Assembly (NCBI GenBank): GCA_028554645.1 | Contig: JAQOOI010000069.1 | Location: 1 to 64,000, forward strand | Direction of reading: 5' to 3' | Source: Omphalotus guepiniiformis | Taxonomy: Eukaryota > Basidiomycota > Agaricomycetes > Agaricales > Omphalotaceae | DNA: 64,000 nucleotides | In this document: positions 1 through 9,950 of the stretch, piece after piece | How the letters are laid out: each line of letters starts with the position of its first letter | How positions within the stretch are numbered: position 1 is the first letter of the stretch | Made by a program: the position numbers and the translations under genes | The notes under the pieces: model-generated | What the model saw: only the letters and a program-made list of their open reading frames with translations | Database searches by the model: none | What the model was told of the DNA's origin: nothing

Positions 1-713
1 ATACCTCATCCAACGAATTTTGATCGATAGTGTAGCGCGCGCGTACAAGTACTCTTTCGTATAGTCGGAGGTCCCGGTTATTTCCCACTACATACCTTCC
101 TCTCCTACCTTCCTACCCTCAAACCAGTGCCGTCAATGACCCACTCAATGACGCCCACCGCCCCCCGGTCCGAACACCCGAACACCCGAACCCTAGGCGC
201 CATCAGGGTTTTTTCATTTCAGATTCGATTCTTCCCACGCCGACCAAGTAACTCATGGTCATTGTCATTGTCATGCATGCTCACTTGACGACTAGACGAC
301 CCTCGCGACTTCGACTAACCTAAGTGTAACCTAAGTGTAACAAAGACAAAGAGGCTCTTTCAACTTTGTTTGTCCTTTCTCCTACGGAAGCTACGGAAGC
401 TACGAAATCCTACTCAAGGACCGAGCGAGTGTATTTAAACCCGCCGTGAAGCTGAAGCTGAAGTGTATGGTCTGTGGTTCCGGTTGGGATTAGTGCCACT
501 CGAGAGTAAACGGATAAACGACTCTTTGACTTCGACCTTCGACCTTCGACTCTTCGACCTTTGTCCCTGCATCTTTCTTCGTTTTTGGGTATTCGACATA
601 CCGGGCGCGCATCACCTCTTTCAAGTTCCTTTACTTCAAGTTCAATCTTTGACGATCAGTTAGTTGGTCCTGGGCAGTCCCTTTGGGTGTTTGGGTTTTT
701 CGTTGTTGGGTTG
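1..713. other. Upstream intergenic region / 5' leader of the BEM46-type gene
   Basis: No convincing gene is visible. There is a TATA-like TATTTAAA at about 432-439, followed by a pyrimidine-rich and simple-sequence leader. The frame of the downstream hydrolase stays open from about 561 and encodes a hydrophobic stretch (SLWVFGFFVVGL), so an upstream exon or a longer N-terminus with a signal anchor may lie here, but I see no in-frame ATG before 714. Confidence 0.5.
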
Positions 714-2624
714 ATGCCAGGAATAGTCCGTGCGGTTGGAAGGGTACGTGTTTCTTCTTTTTACATCCCTTCCTACGTCCCTTCCCTTTCCTATTCGTTC
801 AACTCGAGTATCGTTCCGTCCCAGTGGCTAAGCGCTGATTCGTTTGTTGAACTCTTTAAAAGGTGATCAGACATGGACAACTTCTTTGTATATACCCCTC
901 CGCGTTCGAATCTCAGGATGATCGAGGTGTGTCCTTGCGTTGTACCCTTTTGATATTTTCGTTCGTTCGTTCACTGACTGCAATGCCAAACCCAACGCAA
1001 CCCACCTTTAACGTTCCCTCCCCTTCTCCCCCTTCGTCTCCATCCCCCTTCGTCTCCCTTCCTCCCCTCGTCGGGCATCTCGAAAGTCTCAAACTACTCA
1101 TTCCCAACAAACCTATCCCGCGAAGACGTAACATTAACTACGTCTGATAAAATTATTCTTCGATGTTATCTTTTACACGCTACTACTCCAACGACGTCGA
1201 CTTCGGCGGGGCGTGGCAATAGCAATAGCAACAGCAATAGCAACAAGGAGAAAGAGAATGCGAAGAGGGAGTCTTTACAGGTGAGTCGGGTCGGGTCTTT
1301 CATGATCCTAACGACAACACGTAACACGTAACCCTCGTTCAAAGTCCTGTACATCAACCCCACCGACCCCGCCTACACCCTCAATCGGAGTACCTGGCCC
1401 TCACACTCAAGCCCATGCGGCCCATGACCACCATATTCGTACCGCCCACGCCCACGCGGCGCGTTCCCGAGCAACAGTGATCATGTTCCATGGGAACGGA
1501 TATCATGTCTGGCATCATGGGTATTCTGCACAACAGTTTGTTAGGATGGGATGTGATGTTTTGTTGGTTTCGTATCGAGGGTGAGGGTCGATTGTCGATG
1601 TAATCTCGCGCTTTGTTTGATGTTTTACGTGCATATGTGTACTTTTGTAGGTATGGAAATTCGACTGGGAGACCTTCGGAAAAAGGTACGTCGTTATTCG
1701 AGTCGGTTTTTCGTGCTCCTGGGGCCTAGCGCTGACACTGAGTAGGACTACGAAAAGACGCACAAGCAGCGTTAGATTACGTACTTTCACATCCGAGGTT
1801 GTCAAGGTCGCCAATTGTAAGTGCTTGAGTCCGTGGCTAGGTCATGCAACGTATAACTTTTGTTTGATAGGTTCTTCATGGACATTCACTTGGAGGTGCA
1901 GTTGCTATTGATCTTGCGAGTAGGAATCCTGGGAAGGTACGTCCCCCGTCGTCCTAATATCAAATATCAAATTTACGCCGAATTCATGTTCTCACCCCAC
2001 GAACCACCCACCACCCCCCAGATAAACGCCCTAATAATCGAAAACACATTCCTATCAATCCCACTCGTAGTCCGCGACATACCAGGGTTAAAACACCTCT
2101 CGCCATTCGTTCATCAGAGGTGGAATTCGGAGAGGAGGATTGGGATGGTAGGGAGGGATGTTGGGATTTTGATGATTAGTGGGAAGAGGGATGAGGTTGT
2201 TTTTGAGAGGCATATGGTTAGGCTTTGGGAGGTTGCGAGAGGGAGGGGAGGGGGTGCGGATGGGGGTGCGGAAGGGGAAGGGGGGAGGGGGAAGAGGAAG
2301 TCTTTGGTGGGTGAGAGGGGGAGTGAGAGGGGAAGGAGGAGTAGGAGGAAAGTGGAAGGGCATGAAGATACGGAGACGGATACAAGCAAGTCACCGAATA
2401 GGAATAGGAATAGGAATATTGATATGTGGAAGAGTATACCGGATGGGTCTCATTGTAAGTCTTGTCGTTGTCGTGCGTACCTTTTTGTCGTGAAACTCAG
2501 TTTCTCTCTACCGTTTGTAGCGGATACATGGACTAAATCGGGGTATTGGTCGACTGTGAATACGTTTTTGCAGAATGTTGAGTTGGGATTTGGGGAGGGG
2601 TCGAGGGAGGTGTCAAGGGAATGA
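714..2624 (+). CDS. BEM46/ABHD13-type alpha/beta-hydrolase (multi-exon)
   Basis: This is a serine hydrolase of the BEM46 family, which are membrane-anchored alpha/beta-hydrolases linked to cell polarity in fungi; the substrate is unknown. I place exons at about 714-743, 863-926, 1087-1280, 1345-1580, 1651-1685, 1746-1816, 1871-1936, 2022-2454 and 2521-2624; every junction keeps frame with GT-AG borders. Visible motifs are YPSAFES after the N-terminus, EDVTLTTSD, the oxyanion motif VIMFHGNG, the nucleophile elbow VLHGHSLGG (Ser), the acid in ISGKRDEVV (Asp), and the catalytic His in GSHSDTW, which is created by splicing across 2455-2520. An Arg/Gly-rich low-complexity insert of about 70 residues separates Asp and His and is unusual for the family. 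The start is uncertain: the ATG at 714 lacks the usual N-terminal anchor, while hydrophobic sequence lies just upstream in frame. Confidence 0.85.
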
Positions 2625-3047
2625 AGGGACAACGAAGTATTCGGTGGTGAACGGAACGGTTTCGGCGAGATCTCATCGGGACTCGGATTCACACCCGTCA
2701 GAATGACACTTAACGATGATTGGTTCATCGACATTTATCATACCATACAGTAGCGTATAAATCAATGTTAATGCAGTTCTATGCAGTACAAGTTAAAGGA
2801 GAAAGAGAGACAGAAAGACCCGGTTTACATAAACACCGAACGAACAGGGCTTGGGGTGTCTGGTGTGCCTGCCTAGCTTGAGCACGCTGCACACGTTGAA
2901 ACGTTGACAGGGAGAACTGTCGGAATTCGAAGCTAAGAGCAGTGCTTTTGACATGTCCGACGTCGGTCGGTCTATCAGATAAGCAGCAGCACCTATAAGT
3001 ATATCTCCACAATCCTTTTCATCTCAAAACAACACCTCACACCTCAC
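2625..3047. promoter_or_regulatory. Intergenic region with TATA box for the HeLo-pseudokinase gene
   Basis: This short spacer follows the stop of the hydrolase. A TATA-like CTATAAGTATAT at about 2993-3004 lies some 50 nt upstream of the ATG at 3048, a spacing similar to other TATA boxes in this window. No other feature is evident. Confidence 0.5.
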
Positions 3048-5381
3048 ATGGCCGACCCATCATCAATAATAGGCCTCACATCCTCCCTCTTCTCACTCTC
3101 CCTCAAACTCTACAACATATTCCAATCAACCCTAGAATTCACCTCCACATCCGAAACACTCCTCCTTCAACTCGAAGTAGAACATGCGAGACTTGTTTTG
3201 TGGGGACGGAATTCGGGGTTGGCGGAGGGGAATTTGAGGGGGGAGCTTGTACCGCTTGAGGGGGTTATTATGGGGTTGTTGAGGAGGTTGAGTGGGGTTT
3301 TGGAGGATTCGAAGGGGGTGAGGGAGAGGTTTGGGTTGGTTGAGGTTGGGGTGAAGGGTGGGGGTGAGGGTGAGGGGGGTGAGGGGGGTGAGAAGGAAAG
3401 ATCGTTGGCGTTTGTTAGGATTCGTGATGGGTTTCGTAATGCTCTTTCCAAACGAAGCAACAAACCCGGGGTTACCAAAGAATCCTCCTCCACCTCCACC
3501 TCAGTCTCCCTCCCAAACCGTATAAGATGGGCAATAACCTCCCAATCCCACTTCGAATCCCTAATATCCACAATCCACCAATACATAAACAGCCTCAACG
3601 ATCTTCTTCGCGAATCCGAATCCGAATCATCACGACGAATGACGATAAGACAGGATTGGAATAGGGTCAAGTTTGATGTTGTTGGTGGACTTGGGGATTG
3701 GAGGAGTTTGATGCTTGTTAGGGATGTTGCTGCGGGGGCTGGCGGGGAGGAGTGGACTACTACTACTACTAGGGATTTGTGGGAGATGGCTGTTAGGAAG
3801 GCTATTGTTTTGCGGGATGAGGAGGGGTCTGGGGGAGGGCATCGAGGGCAAGGAGGAGGGGGGGCAGGGGCAGGAGGAGGGGAGGTCGTGCTGCTGACAA
3901 AAGAAGATTTCGAAGTTCCGCATGAGTTTGGGTTCGGGGCGTTGACTCGGTGTATCGCGAGGTTTAAACATAACCGCGATTCCCCTCTCAGTCTCACTGG
4001 TGGTGCTGCGCAAAACCAATACGTCCTCATTGAAAAAAAACGATACGAATCAACTATTTCAACACTCGAGAAAGAAATTCTGAGAAATCGGCTTTGGTCG
4101 CTTATTAAACTTTTGAATGTACGCGTGAGCGTACACGCTTCTTCTCGAGATTGGGAGAGTTTACCGTTTTGTATTGGGTATTGGCATGAACCAGAGAACT
4201 ATTATTGGTGTCTTGTTTACCATTTACCCTCCCCCTCCCCCTCTACCTCCGTCCCACCAACACATGGCGCAGACATCGAACCCCCCACCCTCCTAACCCT
4301 AATCCAAACCCCATCCTTCCGTCCACCACTCGAAGACCGCCTAACCCTCTCACACAAACTATCAATCGTGTTCGCAAGGCTATGGGGTTCGAAGTGGTTT
4401 CATAAGGGTATTCGGTCTGCGAATATCGTGTTTCCTAGTCCTCCCGCTTCCACTTCTACCTCCCGCGCCCCTAGTGCACCTGGTGTCGGTAGCGGAAGGG
4501 GAGGAGGAGGAGGTACGGGAGCAGGAGGTGGGGGAGACATAACAACACCTATAATCCTAGGATTCGAATATTCAAGGATGTACACCGAGGAACTCAGTAT
4601 CGATTTTGGGGGTGGAGAGATTGAGGAGGTTGTTTATCGACATCCTGATTATCAGGCTCCGAGTCACTCACCTCTCCCGCCTCACACTCCTCTCACACCT
4701 CACACACCTCAGACACCTCCTGCTGCGGGTGCGCATGCGGCTGGGGCAGGAAGTGCGGGTGCGGGTGCGGGAGGAAGGGAAAGGGGAGGGGGAAGGGGAG
4801 AAAGGGCAGGAAGGGAAAGGGGTGGGGGAACGGGAGGAAGGGGAGGAGGCTATCGAATGACATACGATATCTACTCGTTCGGACTTTTATTAGCTGAGAT
4901 TGCGTGGTGGGTACCCATTGAGGGGGTGTATAACGAGATGGTTAAGAAACAACAACTTCTCCATTCCCAAACCCATTCCTCCCATTCCTCCCATTCGCAT
5001 TCCCAAACCCACGTGTCTTCTGGTTCCGGAGCACCAACGCAATTCCACACACCCCAAGCGGCTCAAAAACTAAAAGAAGAAATACTTAAACGTGTTAAGA
5101 AGGAACTGGGGTTTAGAGTTGGGAGTGTGGTTAGGGATGTTGTGCTTTGGTGTTTGGATCCGCCTAAGATCAAGGCCTTGTCGTCGTCGTCTAATAGTCC
5201 TTTTTCGTCGTTGGAGCCGTCGTTGGAGTCGTCGTCGGAGTCGAGTGCGAGGTCGGGTTTGATAAATGGGAAAGATGGAGAGGATGATGGGAAGGATGAG
5301 GAAGACTCGGAAGCCCAGATGGCGGGTGAGTTTTATGAGAATGTTGTGGTGCCGTTGGAGAGGTTGTGTCGTATGTGTTAG
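3048..5381 (+). CDS. HeLo-domain (HET-S-type) protein with C-terminal pseudokinase
   Basis: An intronless 777-residue protein. Residues about 1-220 match the HeLo 'prion-inhibition and propagation' domain: SSIIGLTSSLFSLSLKLYN, then LEVEHARLVLWG, typical of the membrane-acting helical bundle of fungal cell-death effectors such as HET-S. Residues about 330-770 resemble a protein kinase: YVLIEKKRY (beta-3-like), FCIGYWHEPENYYWCLVYHLP, the catalytic-loop equivalent FHKGIRSANIVFPS, ILGFEYSR in place of DFG, YRHPDYQ in place of APE, then YDIYSFGLLLAEI. The catalytic HRD Asp is Gly and the DFG Asp is also Gly (GFE), so it is probably catalytically dead. Such HeLo-kinase-like fusions are known in filamentous fungi; the arrangement parallels the four-helix bundle plus pseudokinase of MLKL. 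Gly/Pro/His-rich low-complexity inserts interrupt the kinase lobe. The ATG at 3048 has TATA sequence 50 nt upstream. The function in programmed cell death or heterokaryon incompatibility is inferred. Confidence 0.85.
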   Translation: MADPSSIIGLTSSLFSLSLKLYNIFQSTLEFTSTSETLLLQLEVEHARLVLWGRNSGLAEGNLRGELVPLEGVIMGLLRRLSGVLEDSKGVRERFGLVEVGVKGGGEGEGGEGGEKERSLAFVRIRDGFRNALSKRSNKPGVTKESSSTSTSVSLPNRIRWAITSQSHFESLISTIHQYINSLNDLLRESESESSRRMTIRQDWNRVKFDVVGGLGDWRSLMLVRDVAAGAGGEEWTTTTTRDLWEMAVRKAIVLRDEEGSGGGHRGQGGGGAGAGGGEVVLLTKEDFEVPHEFGFGALTRCIARFKHNRDSPLSLTGGAAQNQYVLIEKKRYESTISTLEKEILRNRLWSLIKLLNVRVSVHASSRDWESLPFCIGYWHEPENYYWCLVYHLPSPSPSTSVPPTHGADIEPPTLLTLIQTPSFRPPLEDRLTLSHKLSIVFARLWGSKWFHKGIRSANIVFPSPPASTSTSRAPSAPGVGSGRGGGGGTGAGGGGDITTPIILGFEYSRMYTEELSIDFGGGEIEEVVYRHPDYQAPSHSPLPPHTPLTPHTPQTPPAAGAHAAGAGSAGAGAGGRERGGGRGERAGRERGGGTGGRGGGYRMTYDIYSFGLLLAEIAWWVPIEGVYNEMVKKQQLLHSQTHSSHSSHSHSQTHVSSGSGAPTQFHTPQAAQKLKEEILKRVKKELGFRVGSVVRDVVLWCLDPPKIKALSSSSNSPFSSLEPSLESSSESSARSGLINGKDGEDDGKDEEDSEAQMAGEFYENVVVPLERLCRMC

Positions 5382-5449
5382 TTAGTGAGAGGGTGTTATG
5401 AGTGTGAGGATGTGAGGAGGTGGGGATTGGATGTGTATATGAATATCCT

Positions 5450-7460
5450 ATGTAATGAATGCCATCAATTGTTGAATCTTTTCTTAGTAGCAGGGTATAG
5501 ATGTACCTTTCTTCGTACCAAAACCGTATCAAAGTGTCGTGCCACGATTCGCAGAGTAGCGATTCAAACGTCCAAGTAACGCCTTCTACAGGTTCATCTT
5601 CCCAAAGGGGCGTCAAAAGTGTCGCGCCAAGCAGAAGGCCCGCCCGCCTCCTCGGTTAGGGTCGAATCTGGGGAGTCTGGAGTAAGAGTTCGAATCTCGA
5701 ATACACATGGAGTACCAACTGTTACCTGTGATTCAGAATCAGAGTCGAAGGATAGGTTTTCAGGCTCAAGTTGTTGAGTGAGTGGAGTGGAGTAGAGTCA
5801 ACGTCGGTCCTCGGGGTTCTGTCTCGTTAGTTGGTGGATTGGGTTCTTGATAGTTGGAGTCACCTTATGGTCATTGTCATCCGACCTTCGATATGAACAT
5901 CCTAATAAACTCCTACCTTTTCATCATGATCAACCCTTCCCAGTAATAGTGTACTACACCATACCTCTGAACCTCCGAACCCCCGAACCCTCGTGTCCGG
6001 GATATCAACACCCTAACAGAGCGTCGTGCTCGTACCACGATTCGCGAAAACTTCAAGAGATGGCCCGGAGAAGGATAACGATGAGGAGTTGGTGGAGAAT
6101 GTCATGGTTGTGCTGCCGTTAGACTGTGAGTCGGAGAATTTGTTCAAAAGTGGCCCGGGGCTGGTTCCATGCCATTGATCATGATGTGGGTTGGGTTGTT
6201 TTATCTCTCGAATTTGGGATTGTACTACTTATTGGCGGTTACCGTACAACCCCTCGATATGAACGTCCTAATAAACACTTTTCAATGATCAACGTTGATT
6301 TCCGCCGTAGTAGCAGCGTATAGGACAATAGTGCCTCGGACCGTACCTTTCCTTTCTTCGTGCCAACACCGTATAAAATTGACGCACCACGATTCGCGAA
6401 GTAGCGCACCTACAGCGTAGCGCTTAATCTTGATCTTTCCCAAGGAGGTACGAATCCGAGTCCGAGTCGTTAGAACAGAAGTATGCGGGCGGTCAAGTTC
6501 TCTCACAGAATAGCTTCAACGACAGCTGAAGAGGCGTACCCAGCCCAAAACAGACCTGTTGGTTGATTGGTTGGTTGGTTGGATTTTTGAAGGATGGGTT
6601 CACCTTATGTTTATTGTCATCCCTTCGATATAAACAACCAAATAAACGCTTGCCTTTCATCATGATCAACCTACCCAGGCGCGCCATACCTCGTATCCGG
6701 GATACAGTATCAACACCCTATCAGAGTGTCATGGTCCTGCTCGTACCACGATTTGCAACGTAGAAGGAGCCTTTGCGTCCTAACCGTCAAGGATGACGAT
6801 GACGAGTTGGCGGAGAATCTTGTGCTGCTGTAACCCGTTGGAGAGGTGTACTAAGTGCTAACTGTGAGTAGGAGAATTTGTTGGGTGTTGCCACTGAGGT
6901 CCGGTGTTTGTTTTACTCGAAACTTGGGAGTCGTGTCTTGCGGCCATACCACGCCTCGATATGAACGTCCTGATAAACAGTTTTCAGGATCAACTTTCCT
7001 GGCAGCGTACATAGCACACCATACCTTTTTTCATACCAACACTCCATCAAAGTGTCGTGCTCGTACCAAGATTCGCAAAGTAGCCCTTGCGTCCTAATCT
7101 TCGATAGATGGCCCGGAGAAGGATGATGAGGAGTTGGTGGAGAATGTCATGGTTGTGCTGCCGTTGGACTGTGAGTCGGAGGATCTGTTGGATGTTGTCA
7201 CTGGGGCCCGGTCCTGGTTCCATGCCATTGATGTCGATGAGGGTTGGGTTGTTTATCTCTCGAAACTTGGGGTTGTAGTTATTGCGTTACTATACAACTT
7301 GAACACCTTGGTATGTCCCAAAGGACTGCGCAATATGATGGGCGTCAAAGCATCACAACAAGAACAAGGTCCACCGACGCTTTGCCTGCCTTCCCAGGCC
7401 TTCCCTTTGAGCCCTGCCTCATGGCATTCCTCGGTCAGGGTCGAACAATGTCGAATCTAG
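5450..7460 (+). repeat. Decayed tandem copies of the HeLo-pseudokinase 3' end and 3' flank
   Basis: A block of diverged direct repeats. Coding remnants matching the gene's last residues (FYENVVVPLERL) occur at about 6064-6135 (ELVENVMVVLPLD), 6795-6860 (ELAENLVLL followed by a stop) and 7105-7180 (ELVENVMVVLPLD again). Between them, noncoding words recur: GTGTCGTGCCACGATTCGC and variants (about 5537, 6030, 6380, 6740, 7050), CCTCGATATGAACGTCCTAAT (about 5890, 6255, 6625, 6955), and CATGATCAACC variants. The first non-coding words lie just downstream of the stop at 5381, so the unit is gene 3' end plus flank. No open frame survives through a unit. Confidence 0.75.
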
Positions 7461-8384
7461 AGGATCAACATGGAGAGTAGGATCTCATGATCCGATACAA
7501 TAGATACCCAAGGATGATGCAATGACTCACTATAATCACCCGTACAGAGGCATGAGCCATGGGAAAAGTCTAGATTGTTCATGTGACTATGCATTGCCGC
7601 CGGCAGTTAAACAAAGGAGAAGTGAACCTTCCGATTGTTCCCTTGTTCTCCTGCATGTCCCAGATGGTCCCAGCAGGTCCCAGCGTCGATCGTCGGAGGC
7701 AGTTCTCATTGTAGTAAGAAATTTACTGTATGTAGTAATTGTATATCCTTGTATTGCGAAATTTGATTCCGTTTGTTCATGTCACATCATGTCACAGGCA
7801 AAGCGTTGGTTCGCTTTGACGTTCAAGTTGATGGCCCGGTTGTTGATGGTAGATGCGAATAAAGTTAGGGTTTTTTTCTCTTTTGAAGGGATGGGTACTA
7901 CCTGTGCCATGGGTTTTCCAGAAGCTCAGTGCATGCGAGTCCTGAACGTAGACTTGGTGAAATCTAAAGGTGTACGATTTCCTGAAGACGTCGTTTGAAT
8001 TTTTTAAAGGAAGGAATCCCAGAATCATGTATTCAACCCATGGCCCATGGCGCAACTCACCTACTTCGGATTTATGAGTGGGATTCATTGTTGGTCCATT
8101 GTTCTCATGAAGAAGGAGTAATCCTAGCCACCGAAAAAAATCAACGAAATCAACACCGAAAAATAAAGAGAAAAATTCGTAGCCAATACATACGAATTTG
8201 GTATATTTTGATCCTCCGGAGCTTCCGGGGCTTGAGCCACCCCTCCTCCGTGAAATGCCCAGGCCCTCGAGGAGGGTACCTTCTCATCATCCCTCGTCTT
8301 TCACTCTACTTCTCAGTATACACGCAGTATACCACTCTCGACACACCACGATATAATTCTATAACCCTTTGACTTTACGACAAC
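7461..8384. other. Intergenic region upstream of the zinc-finger gene
   Basis: Short open frames exist here (for example 7522-7998 plus and 7792-8088 minus) but none resembles a protein I recognise, and base composition is not gene-like. A TATAA at about 8351-8356 lies roughly 30 nt before the ATG at 8385 and may belong to that gene. Confidence 0.5.
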
Positions 8385-9875
8385 ATGCCTAAGGATCAAT
8401 CGTAAGTCCATCTCTCCTTTCTTCAACGTCAACGACGCGCTCACTCACACGATTTTATTCCAACTCTCTCCTTTTTCAACGTCAACGACGCGCTCACTCA
8501 CACGATTTCATTCGAACGACGCGACAGCTCTTCCTTCTCTCACTCTCGCTCCGTTCCACACTATCAACGTTCCCGACGACAAATCTCAACATCACACACG
8601 ACATCGGCGTACGAGGCCGAAAACGCGGTCGCGGGTCCTTCGACCCAATTCTCGTACGTCGAGTATGAGAATGCCTCAGCGGGTCCTTCGACCCAAGTCT
8701 CGTACTCGACGTACGAGAATGCCTCAGCGGGTCCATCGACCCAATTCTCGTACTCGACGTACGAGAATGCGATAGCGGGTCCTTCGACCCAAAACGCGTA
8801 CGAGTACCACCACCAGTACGCGTCAATGGGTCTTACGACCTCGTACGGCGCGTACGGTAACGCGTTGGCCGGGCCTGGGCCATCTACTCAGGCGCTATGG
8901 GACTTCGAGACTTCGGGTATCGTACCTCAAGAAGAAGTTCAAGATGCCACGCAGCTGGACGGCGACAGTGGCATGTCCATGCCCCTGCCCTCTGACCCAA
9001 CCGAGTTTGGAGTTTCGGCGACTTCCTTGAAGGGCAAGGGCAAGGAAGTCGCTGACGCGGGGTACTACCCTACTCCTCCCAACTCTACACCCAAAAACAC
9101 CAACTCGGGCAATACCACCCCCATTCCCCACGCAAACGACACTTTCCTCTGTTGCATCACAAACCCCTTCGACGGCAGCATCTGCCGAGTCCCACTCAGA
9201 TCCAAGACAGAAGAAGCTGTTCATATCCGAAAGTATCACCTCGGATCAGATAAATATAGCGGACGGTTCGTCTGTACATGGGACAACGACTTCTCCAACG
9301 GTCTATTTCCGGGTAGTACGAACAGGAGAAGGAATGGGAAAGCGACTGGGTTATGCTATGCGGAGTTGATGAACAAAGGTTCATTTACAAAGCATTACCA
9401 TACCCACTTCCCTTCGAGGCAATGCTGTCCACATTGCGAGGCGGTCTTTGCGAGGGGAGACTCGCTGAAACGACATATACATGCTCGGCATATATGTCCT
9501 TTCTGTGGGGTGGTGGCAGAGGGAGACTCGTTGAAGGCCCACACCGATGCGGAACATCCGGGTATGAGCGACGATGGCGATCGGGGTGCTGCGAGGAAGA
9601 AGAGGAGGTACCGGAAGGGGAAGAAGAAGGCAAGCGAGCCTGAGGTGGAAGGTGATGGTGAAGTGGTGAATACTAATGCTCAGGTGGAAGTGCCGGAGAG
9701 TGTACCCTCGATTGCAGATGAGGGTGCGACGGATGTGGAAGTGCTTGAAAATGATCTTCACGATCCTCTGACGGACTTTGAGTTTGACCCGGACGTTTTG
9801 GACTATTTACTAAACTCGGTTGACCCAAACCTGGATCCGTTTTTGAAGGATTTACTTGGGGATTGGGAGAATTGA
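8385..9875 (+). CDS. C2H2 zinc-finger protein with N-terminal tandem repeats (putative transcription factor)
   Basis: Two exons: 8385-8401 (MPKDQ) and 8528-9875, joined in frame across a 126-nt intron. The N-terminus carries about four copies of a 16-residue unit of the form STYENASAGPSTQFSY. Residues about 250-350 hold cysteine/histidine fingers: CCITNPFDGSICRVPL...HIRKYH, FVCTWDN...CYAEL...HYHTH, CCPHCEAVFARGDSLKRHI and HICPFCGVVAEGDSLKAH, followed by the basic stretch RKKRRYRKGKKK, a likely nuclear localisation signal. The C-terminus is acidic and hydrophobic (LTDFEFDPDVLDYLL...LKDLLGDWEN), like an activation domain. It is probably a DNA-binding nuclear regulator; targets are unknown. The ATG at 8826 could serve as an alternative start but would drop the repeats. 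Confidence 0.8.
8411..8518 (+). repeat. About 52-bp tandem duplication inside intron 1 of the zinc-finger gene
   Basis: Two nearly identical copies lie back to back (about 8411-8462 and 8465-8516). Both contain CAACGTCAACGACGCGCTCA followed by CTCACACGATTT. They make up most of the 126-nt intron. Confidence 0.85.
8607..8805 (+). repeat. In-frame tandem repeat of about 48 bp (16 residues) in the zinc-finger protein
   Basis: Copies share GCGGGTCCTTCGACCCAA and TCGTACTCGACGTACGAGAA. Translated, each gives (S)YENAxAGPSTQxSY. Four clear copies and flanking partial ones are present. The high nucleotide identity between the central copies suggests recent expansion. Confidence 0.85.
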
Positions 9876-9950
9876 ATTATTTGATATTTAATTTCGTATT
9901 TTTTTGTTTCTATCGGGATTGGAATATTTGTTTGTTGAACTATATAGGAT

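Noticed and set aside
3167..4030. Long minus-strand open frame (287 codons)
   Set aside because: It is antisense to the HeLo-pseudokinase gene, Pro/Ser-rich only because the sense strand is Gly/Arg-rich, and has no motif.
5450..7460. CRISPR-like array
   Set aside because: Repeat units are long, diverged and contain coding remnants of the neighbouring gene; spacing is irregular and the genome is eukaryotic.
7522..7998. 158-codon plus-strand frame
   Set aside because: No motif, and an opposing frame overlaps it; likely chance.
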